A stretch of 64,000 bases of DNA from assembly GCA_902702965.1 (NCBI GenBank), contig CACRXP010000160.1, forward strand, positions 21,496 to 85,495, written 5' to 3'. Both the position numbers and the translations under genes were made by a program. The notes under the pieces were generated by a model. It ran no database searches, was not told the origin of the DNA, and saw only the letters and a list, made by a program, of their open reading frames with translations. Shown in pieces: positions 56,481 through 64,000 of this stretch. Each line of letters begins with the position of its first letter. The first letter of the stretch is position 1. This stretch comes from Spirometra erinaceieuropaei. Its lineage: Eukaryota > Platyhelminthes > Cestoda > Diphyllobothriidea > Diphyllobothriidae.

Positions 56481-56793
56481 AACAGGATTCTGTCCTCCGT
56501 CATGCCATCACCTACGTGCAGACCTACTGGCCAACCACTTCTCTCGCTGGTGGTCTTCGCCATCTGTTCCTCCGCCGAGCATCGCTATCTGTGATTGACT
56601 CCTGTCTCTTGTTTGCGGACCGTTTGGCGGTTCCATCTTCCCTCCGACCCACTGTACTACGTCAGTTCCATGCGGCCCATCCTGGTACCAGCCGAATGCA
56701 ATCAATTGCTCGCAGTTTTGCTTCCTGGCTGGAAATCGACGGTGACATCGACGACCTGATTCGACGCTGTTTTCGATGTCAGAAAGCTGCAAA
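56481..56793 (+). pseudogene. Gypsy-1 integrase N-terminus, truncated
   Basis: FHAAHPGTSRMQSIARSFAS and DLIRRCFRCQKAAK give the HHCC zinc-binding domain. Directly after KAAK the sequence becomes the 3' end of a LINE-A copy, and no catalytic core follows on the other side. Confidence 0.8.
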
Positions 56794-57288
56794 GATAGTA
56801 ATAATTATTTTATTTGATGCCAGTTTACAGGCATTGTCAGGGAAGCGTTAAACACAAATCCGGTCAGCAATGAAAAAAAACTCCTGAGGTAAAGGAATAA
56901 AAATATAGTTGATGGTGGTTTTATGGATTGGAGGGTTCAGGAAAAAGAACTGCTGGCGACAAGCTTTCGATCGTCAAGAAGGGAGGGGTTGCACGGTGTT
57001 GCATATTATCAGTCGCCAATTTCTTTCATGAAGTTAGGGTTAGTCCAACCAGAAGCGCCGAAGAACAGCTGTCGCTGTTGGCCAAAGAAATTGTCCCTGG
57101 TGAGACCGGCTATATTGGTCAGAGACCACAAACGCCATCGCTACGGTAGAGTCGATCAGTGGATTCAGCACCCAAAACTTGTGGAAGTTTTTCTGAATGC
57201 AAAAATCGAGTAATAGTTATCTTAAATAAAGGATAGTTTTGCAGATTTTTCACACTCATTGGTAGTTTATTCCAAATAACAATAGTCG
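56794..57288 (-). mobile_element. LINE-A 5'-truncated copy 1
   Basis: About 495 bp of LINE-A 3' end on the minus strand. The 3' terminus is a TTATTACTATC-like AT tail at about 56794. It contains the C-terminal RT residues and 3' UTR shared with 39620-40090. It is near-identical to 58980-59460. It truncates the Gypsy-1 integrase. Confidence 0.85.
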
Positions 57289-58163
57289 TTGGAGTGTATC
57301 CGTCTTATAAGCAACATAATCGAGGACTTGAACTCATGCTTTGACAATTTTTCATTTCCATGTATTAACTACCGAAGACCACATCTCAGTAATGAATCAA
57401 GACGCTGGGATTCCGAAGTTCCTCCAATAAATATTTACGTTTCTTTGTAGTTTTAGTTGCTGCATTGAATGCCTGCGTGGCAACGGACGATATGGCGTGA
57501 TTTGTGATCTTTATTGCAGAACTCGTACTGGCTAATTTCATTTAGGCATGTAATCAGAAGTATAATAGCGTCTGTTTTAACGTCATGCCTAATATAGATT
57601 TGCAATACCTTAAAAGGCTGGCCTGAACACAGTCATGATTAAACTCATATATACCTATCCCATAGTGTTGCTCTGAGCATTTAGACTTTCGTTTGTGGCT
57701 GGCAAGTTTGTTGAGTATGTTGCTTCTGTGAGTCCTACGGAAGCAGCTGTGGAGAAATTATCTATGTATCAATAATGCGCATATGTGTGTGCCAATATTT
57801 GACCCTTATTACAGTAATTGCAGTGCGGTAAGGAGTCCAAGCTTCCTTAAAAACGACGCAAATACCCAGGGGCACGGAGTCCTCATGCCCGGTTAGAAAC
57901 TTGACTTTTCTAAAAAAAATATGCAGCAGATATCAAGTTTTTCTCATGCCAAGACAGGTTGTTGACATACAAAACTCGTCAAGTCTAGAAAATCCGTCTT
58001 CGTGTAGATGACGTAGGACAAGGAGATCGCGGTGGACCGAAAATGTTGTGGAACTGACGTATTTAGAGAATAATCAGGAATTAACAACCCATGTTGAACG
58101 GGAGTCTTGAGACGTGTGTTACAGCATATATTGCCAGACCTGAGCTATTTATCAACTACCACT

Positions 58164-58164
<1 letters not shown>
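57289..58164. other. No recognisable feature
   Basis: AT-rich intergenic DNA. The continuation of the Gypsy-1 integrase was sought here and not found. Confidence 0.4.
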
Positions 58165-58248
<84 letters not shown>

Positions 58249-58259
58249 CAGCAGTAGTA
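58165..58259. repeat. (AGT)n microsatellite
   Basis: About 30 AGT units with two AGC variants near the right end. The valine-run frame across it is an artefact. Confidence 0.97.
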
Positions 58260-58439
58260 TTACGAGGCGCAGATAGCAAACTCCCTTAATCAAGACTATC
58301 CATGGCACTGAAATTACTGGTACCAGAAATAAGGCCGCGTAATTTTCACACTTTCTCCAATCGGTCTACCCAAGCCAGTCCAAGCTCCTTACTCCCTCTG
58401 CGATTGATAATATCCGATACCGTGCAATCCGTCCCTTTT

Positions 58440-58627
58440 TGACGGTCGAAAGCTTGTCGCCAGTAGTTTTTTTTTCCTGAACCCTCCAATCCATAAAACC
58501 ACCATCAACTATATTTTTATTCCTTTTCCACAGGAGTTTGTTTTACTGCTGGCCGGATTTGTGTTTAACGCTATCCTGACAATGCCTGTAAACTGGCATT
58601 AAATAAAATTATTATTATTATCATTAT
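58440..58627 (+). mobile_element. LINE-A 3'-end fragment, plus strand
   Basis: GTCGAAAGCTTGTCGCC, CCTGAACCCTCCAATCCATA, GGATTTGTGTTTAACGCTAT, then TTAAATAAAATTATTATTAT. This is the inverse of 58985-59150 and ends in the ATT-repeat tail, so it is a very short LINE-A insertion. Confidence 0.8.
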
Positions 58628-58639
58628 AAATACTGCGGA

Positions 58640-58965
58640 CTAAAAGCATAGGCATTGTACTCTTTACAGAAAATCGCATCCAAAGAGGTCTAGAGGCCCT
58701 TAAGGGGTCGAAGTCTCCAGAACTAGAGAAGATTCCATCCAACCTCCTCAAAAAAACTTGTCAATTAGACTTATGTACTTCTGTCGATGCCCTTTTAAAC
58801 ATCATTTGACATTGGAGCACTTCCTGTATGCTGTAAGCTGACGCATATAACTCCCATATATAGAGGCGGTGGTTGGGCGTCGATGACAAATTTCAGGCCC
58901 ATAAGCTTGACGGACGTTCTCAGCAAAATTACGGAGAGAATTTTTAAGATCGAACTGATGCAACT
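58640..58965 (+). pseudogene. LINE-B copy 2, RT N-terminal part
   Basis: GLEALKGSKSPELEKIPSNL (58690-58745) is the GKAPGPD-type RT fingers motif. TNFRPISLTDVLSKITERIF (58885-58945) is the conserved NYRPISLL segment. A LINE-A 3' end interrupts here and the element resumes at 59710. Confidence 0.7.
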
Positions 58966-59705
58966 GATAATGATGATGATAATGATAATTTTATTTAATG
59001 CCAGTTTACAGGCATTGTCAAGGGAAGAGTTAAACACAAATCCGAACAGCAGTGAAAAAAAACTCCTGAGGTAAAGGAATAAAAATATAGTTGATGGTGG
59101 TTTTATGGATTGGAGGGTTCAGGAAAAAGAACTGCTGGCGACAAGCTTTCGATCGTCAAGAAGGGAGGGGTTGCACGGTGTCGCATATTATCAGTCGCCA
59201 ATTTCTTTCATGAAGTTAGGGTTAGTCCAACCAGAAGCGCCGAAGAACAGCTGTCGCTGTTGGCCAAAGAAATTGTCCTTGGTGAGACCGGCTATATTGG
59301 TCAGAGACCACAAACGCCATCGCTACGGTAGAGTCGATCAGTGGATTCAGCACCCAAAACTTGTGGAAGTTTTTCTGAATGCAAAAATCGAGTAATAGTT
59401 ATCTTAAATAAAGGATAGTTTTGCAGATTTTTCACACTCATTGGTAGTTTATTCCAAATAGCTATTGCATTTACACAAAATAACCGACTATATTTAACAA
59501 TACGTGCCAGAGGAAGAAATAAAAATACCTCACGGTGACTGTTACGTCGTGATTGGACATGGTGTCTTAAAGAGGTGAGTGGGTTAAATGTGTGATTATA
59601 TAAGACTTTAGATAGCAAAAATAGTCCCTTTTTTAAATCTACGGAACTATACAGGATCAAGGCCCGTAAGCCGGCAACGTTCTTGGTAAGACAAATAAAA
59701 AAATT
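58966..59705 (-). mobile_element. LINE-A 5'-truncated copy 2
   Basis: About 740 bp. The minus-strand frame from about 59700 gives CLTKNVAGLRALILYSS, SRRNSHREVFLFLPLARI and VNAIAIWNKLP down to 59301, then the 3' UTR and a (TCATTA)-like tail at 58966-58995. About 98% identical by eye to copy 1 over the shared 490 bp. It splits LINE-B copy 2. Confidence 0.88.
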
Positions 59706-59709
59706 TAAA

Positions 59710-60760
59710 AATTTAAAAAAATCGCAGAAGTCCAGAACTTTGTATCCAGCTGCCAGTACAGGTTCCACATAGGAAATTCCCCCAAGAGAAACTTGCCAAA
59801 AGCTCTCCAGAGCAGGACCCGACCTCCGGACGACAGACACGCGGTTCGCATCGCCTACACAGTCTTCCAAACGATGTTTGACACTGTACCACACAAGAGA
59901 ATGCTACACAACCTGGAAAAATATGGATCGGGGGCAACTTCTTCAGACAGATAGAAAACTTTCTTGTGTAGCTGCATCAGGCTGTGTGCATCGATTAAGA
60001 AAAATCAGGTCCTGTTGTGGTCGAGAGTGGTGCTCTCCAGGGTTCAGTACCGGTGTCCACTTTGTTCCTACTATTTATGGGCGATTTGCCGGGGAACTTG
60101 GGCTGCGAGGTTTCACTGTTTGTTGGCGAAATAAAAATATGGAGTGTAATTCGACGCCATGTCAATGAATATGAACTACAGATCAATCTAAATCGGTTGG
60201 AGGAGTGATCAACTTGTTGGTTCATGAGGTTCAACGTCGGTTAGTTTGCCACAACATGTCTATACAATCTAGCCAAATCCGCCAGTAAAAGGAACTACTT
60301 TCTCTACGATGCAGTTTTACGGGACATGGAAAACCAAAAGGACCTTGGTGTGGTGACATCAAACTCCGTAAAACCATCCGCTCATTGTTCGAGAGTGGCA
60401 AAAATCGTAATATCCACTTTGCATGTCATCAAGTCATAGTTTAAGGAATTTTATGAAAACTTCGTCCGCAAGATCATCGGAACATTTGTGGGGCCGCATT
60501 TGGAATATCACATACAAGCCTGGAGATGGTGTGCTGTTCAAGATCAAAATAGTCTTGAAAGATTCATAGGATAGCCACAAAATGGATAGGAATCTTTTTC
60601 CCGTGAGTTATAGGCAGCTAGAGGGGAGAGGGGGTATTTTATGACCATTTCACAGTTTTGAAGAAATTTGATTCCAACCTGGCCTTTGATGGCTTTCCGA
60701 ATCTGCTACCACGACAAGCTCTGAGGTCACCCATTAAATGTACATATGGGTGAATAACCG
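59710..60760 (+). pseudogene. LINE-B copy 2, RT palm to C-terminus
   Basis: YTVFQTMFDTVPHKRMLHNL (59863-59920, motif A region) is followed by ALQGSVPVSTLFLLFMGDLP (60030-60090). LFVGEIKIW lies at the YADD position, with the catalytic DD lost. LQINLNRLEEWS follows, then thumb residues VGPHLEYHIQAWR and DQNSLERF (60490-60565). Many stops; long dead. Confidence 0.75.
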
Positions 60761-61519
60761 CAATGAAGTGACCCGTCTGGATGAAGACGCGACTCCGACA
60801 TATCAGCTAAACAACTGGTAGGATATGCAGCGCTGTAGGCAACTGCTGGGAAAGGCTGAGGGAGATGCTGACGTAGCGGAAGAGTCAGCGGCGAGAACGT
60901 GATGGTAATTTGCGGGAAGGGGGCTCGGCGGTAGTGAGAGGAAGGGACACCGGTCGTCCTCACCAGCACGCAGATACGCCATCACCATCCCAGGTCCGCG
61001 CGCCAAAAGTGCTCTCTCACTCAAACAACACTATAACAGTCGTGGAGCGCTATAATATTATTGTGGACTCATTTGAATTATTTCGGATCACACGGTTGTT
61101 CTGTACACCACATCAACTTTTGCGTTATTAATGGGACATTCAAAGGTTCCTTCTTGTTTCTACCAATAAAGTGAACTGTAGTGAAAGCCTAGGAAACAAA
61201 TCGGTCCGGAGAGTGAGGATTGCGCCGTCGCCTTTGGATCCCACCTTAGTTCGCCGTGCTCGATTTACCTGATATCTTCCAGCGCATAGATACCATGAAT
61301 TTCATTTGTTCCACAGCCGTCGACCCATTGTCGTTCATTGGTGCCTTTCATCTTGAGCAGTTTTGACCTCCACACTGACCTCGAGCTCTAAGGCCCAGCG
61401 GCACGTACGACTCAGAGTTCTCTGTGAGGCAAGTTTGAAATTTTCAGGAACCAACCAACTTCCGGATACCAGGATCGATTTACGTTTGCATAGTTACTTC
61501 AAGTTTGCCCTGTCATCCA
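60761..61519. other. Region upstream of CAP
   Basis: GC-richer at 60780-61030, then AT-rich. It should hold the CAP promoter and 5' untranslated region. No TATA box, initiator or upstream exon could be fixed from sequence alone. Confidence 0.4.
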
Positions 61520-62973
61520 ATGGATAGCTTAAATAGGCTTGTAGAAAGACTCGAAAATATTGCTGATCGCTTGGAAACTGCTGCATCTCGAGAGAAATCT
61601 TTGCTAATAGAAGGGTCGAAAAACATCAAGACAGACTCCATGGCCTTCGAAACTATTATTAACGGGAGCCTTCAATCTTTTGTCAACACTAGTGCCAAAA
61701 TTGCTGCCGAAGTCAAAACTCAGGTTGGTGTTCTGTCAGACTGTGAACTCCCCTTTAAGGCTGATCTTTTGGTCGCCGCTTTTAGGGCCGAGGAGGACTT
61801 ACTTATAAAAGCGAGCAAGATGCCGAAGCCGGACGACTCTAACTTATCCAACCTACTTGCCCCATGTTCCGCCGCAATCCAAAAGGTCATTGTAAGGGCT
61901 TTCTTTTTAAACCTTATCCCGGAAGGAGTTCAAAGATTCGAATAGGAAGAGCACGTACTTCAACCACTTGGCAGCCGTCGCCGAGTCCGTCGCTGCACTA
62001 GGTTGGGTCGCAGTTGTGAGTTTATGGTTTCTACGATTCATTTTTTAGCCGTCCCAACCTGCCAAACATATCGAGGATATGGTTGAATCGGGAAAGTTCT
62101 ACTCAAACCGCGTGCTTAAGGAGTATAAGGACAAGTAATTTTTCTTCAATTATCCACTTTTTGAACATTAATGTAAGATAACAGTTTCTTATCACACCCA
62201 TATTTTATTCGGCATCTTATACGCACCAAATGCCTACGTCTTAACCGCTTTGTTCCGTTTCATTTTATCCATTCGCGATTATGCTCGTTTACAGTTCATT
62301 ATTACAAAATTACTCCCTAAGATAGTTGTGTTTATTTGCACTTCTATTTGTTTGCTGCAAAGACTTTTTTTCATTTATTGAGGGACCCACAACAAGTTGA
62401 ATGGGTAAAGGCCCTTATGGAGGTCTGGAACCAACTTAAGGCGTTCGTGATTGCAAATCATCCGAGCCACCTATGTTGGGGAAGTGGAGGTGCTCCGTCC
62501 ACTGGGAGTGGCATCCCCGCACCACCACCGCCACCACCACCACCGGCGCCTGCGCCCGAGTCGTCTCAGGTAGCAAAGTCCATGGAAACCTGAAATCTGA
62601 TGCCTGCCTCTAAATTAAGAATTCTAAAAGTGGTTGCACTTCGGATTTTTTGGTTATTTCCACACGTGTCATCTTTTCCTATCTGCCCCAGTGTATATGT
62701 GTCTGTTCTTTAGTGCTCCAATTTTTGCTCTAGGGTGGAAATGCCATGAACGCCTTATTTGCCGACCTCAACCGAGGCGACGCTGTCACTGCCGGCCTTC
62801 GGAAGGTTACCGATGACATGAAGACGCATAAAAATCCGTCGCTTAGGGCGACCGATGTAAATACACCAAAGTCGGGCCCTCCTCCCGTCCCTCTCCGTCC
62901 AGACCAGCGAAAGTCTAAGTCTCCTACCGCGGCTCCTCCCCGCTTAGAACTTCGTGGAAACAAATGGTGTGTG
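61520..62973 (+). CDS. CAP: Adenylyl cyclase-associated protein, exons 1-5 (3' part outside window)
   Basis: Five exons: 61520-61891, 61926-62015, 62049-62134, 62383-62569 and 62734-62973. All introns are GT-AG, phases agree throughout, and about 325 residues are encoded. The start MDSLNRLVERLE followed by NIADRLE carries the RLE repeat of the CAP N-terminus, which in the family binds adenylyl cyclase and mediates oligomerisation. The helical folded domain follows (FKADLLVAAF, FNHLAAVAESVAALGWVAV, FYSNRVLKEYKDK, EWVKALMEVWNQLK). Next come a polyproline stretch for profilin/SH3 binding (62520-62545) and a WH2-like actin-binding region (MNALFADLNRG, LRKVTDDMKTHKNP). The last exon ends LELRGNKWCV, just before the beta-sheet CARP domain, whose exons lie beyond the window. 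Introns 1 and 2 are only 34 and 33 bp. The ATG at 61520 was chosen because LNRLVERLE aligns with the family start; no upstream ATG fits. Confidence 0.93.
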
Positions 62974-64000
62974 GTAAGTTCATCCACACGTCATTCGTTT
63001 TGGTATCTAGGAAGCGTGTCGATCTAAAATCGCTCTTCAGACGTTCCTGAAGTCTATCTCGTTTGGTTTATGCCATACTTATTCCAGATGAATGAGTGGT
63101 CCATGCCAAACTTGAATAAATAATTACATCTTGGCTTCAAAGCTTGCTAAATATAACAATTCGAGTGAGCTTTGGCGTTTGCACATGCACGTTCCAGTCT
63201 TGTCGGTAAGATATCTGATGGCATTATCTTGCTGCATCACCTTTGGAAGCGTTTACGTTGACACTTGCTTTACTTGCGCCGGATTTGACATGATGATTCG
63301 CGGATAAAGATGGGCAAGAAACCGTGGTTTTGTTTCATTTGCCTCGCGGTTTTAGGGGTTTGAGTCTGCGTGCATGCCTTCTTATGGGACTCGAGTTGTA
63401 AGGCATGTTAAGTTGGCACCTTATCAAGTTTAATATATGCAATTCGTTGTAGCGTCTTCGCCCCAGCGGTGGTCTTTCAAATATGTATGTCATAAAGCTG
63501 TCCACGTTCAGCACGGTCCATTACTCTGCATTTCAATCAAGCATGTTTTAAGAATTATGCCGTTATTTTGCCCCTGGATTATGCATCTAGTGGATAGTCC
63601 TTCGCTCATATGCTAAATTTACTTGACAGAAATGAGTCGCTTGGCGTAGTCGAGTGGTCTGCCGAACTTCTCTCCTGTTATCCTTGGAAAACAACGAAGT
63701 ACACAGCAAACAATCAGGCCTCTGCGTCAAGTAACCTTGCGGCCGAAGATTTGCACAGTTCAGTCTTGTTATATTTTTAGGATATAACAATTTAATGAGC
63801 AGTCAGCACTCTCCACTTATCTTCGTCCCACTTTCATTGTCAAAATACGCAGCTTAATTGGCGCAACGCCTTCGGCCACTAGTTTTTAAATTCCTTTGGC
63901 ATATTTCAGGTATGCGGTTGACTGTAGCTGTTCGTTTCCGACGGGAGCTCTAACTACTGGTCCAGTGACCGTTGACACTTCATCCTGATCGCTAAGGTCT
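62974..64000 (+). other. CAP intron 5 (incomplete)
   Basis: Begins with GTAAGT after exon 5. Candidate acceptors at about 63090 and 63909 (TTTCAG) were translated, but neither gives the expected CARP-domain start, so the intron is taken to run past the window edge. Confidence 0.6.

Noticed and set aside
63080..63950. A sixth CAP exon after acceptors near 63090 or 63909
   Set aside because: Translations after both acceptors soon stop or do not resemble the CARP domain.
1..64000. CRISPR array, prokaryotic operons or plasmid functions
   Set aside because: No regularly spaced direct repeats with unique spacers, no ribosome-binding-site-spaced gene runs, and clear spliceosomal introns and eukaryotic retroelements.

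Overview
The window is eukaryotic, animal-type nuclear DNA. It has one recognisable host gene with small introns, at the right edge, and otherwise holds intergenic sequence full of decayed transposable elements. The mix of Penelope-like elements (PLEs), CR1/jockey-type LINEs, Gypsy LTR elements, a Merlin-type transposase and tRNA-derived SINEs, together with a flatworm-like adenylyl cyclase-associated protein (CAP), suggests a platyhelminth, most likely a cestode. This assignment is an inference from protein flavour and repeat content; no search was run. There is no operon structure, CRISPR array or prokaryotic feature. Three N runs (10033-10417, 21288-21392, 31851-31961) are assembly gaps.

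Layout. 0-9 kb: sparse, with SINE pieces, a PLE endonuclease fragment (about 2 kb), a degenerate minisatellite (about 5 kb) and the first copy of a dispersed repeat (R1). 9.5-11 kb: a broken foldback element carrying a SINE and a gap. 11.2-12.8 kb: a decayed LINE (LINE-C, minus). 14.85-15.33 kb: a Merlin/IS1595-type transposase fragment. 17.8-19.3 kb: an old PLE of a second lineage. 20.5-22.1 kb: 5' part of a LINE-C copy, a gap, then GC-rich R2 repeats. 22-34 kb: mostly featureless AT-rich DNA with two large foldback elements. 34.5-37.3 kb: an inverted pair of tRNA-like sequences, head-to-head SINEs and a PLE terminal repeat with a well-formed hammerhead ribozyme core. 39.6-43.6 kb: a nearly full-length CR1-like LINE (LINE-A, minus) whose endonuclease is split by an 804-bp foldback element. 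44-52.6 kb: a three-level nest in which LINE-B (minus) is split by Gypsy-2 (plus, two 215-bp LTRs), which is itself split by a PLE (minus) with GIY-YIG endonuclease and terminal repeats. 53.3-56.8 kb: Gypsy-1 (plus), cut off in its integrase by a LINE-A 3' end. 57-60.8 kb: a second LINE-B copy (plus) split by another LINE-A 3' end, and a long AGT microsatellite.

61.5 kb to the right edge: the 5' half of the CAP gene, five exons with consistent phases and GT-AG introns. It encodes the RLE coiled-coil motif, the helical folded domain, a polyproline stretch and a WH2-like actin-binding region. The C-terminal CARP domain lies beyond the window.

None of the mobile-element genes is intact: all carry stops, frameshifts or deletions. 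The most informative material is structural: precise nested insertions that give relative ages, a multi-copy long-inverted-repeat family with one exactly bounded copy (3-bp target duplication), and hammerhead-type ribozyme cores in PLE terminal repeats.
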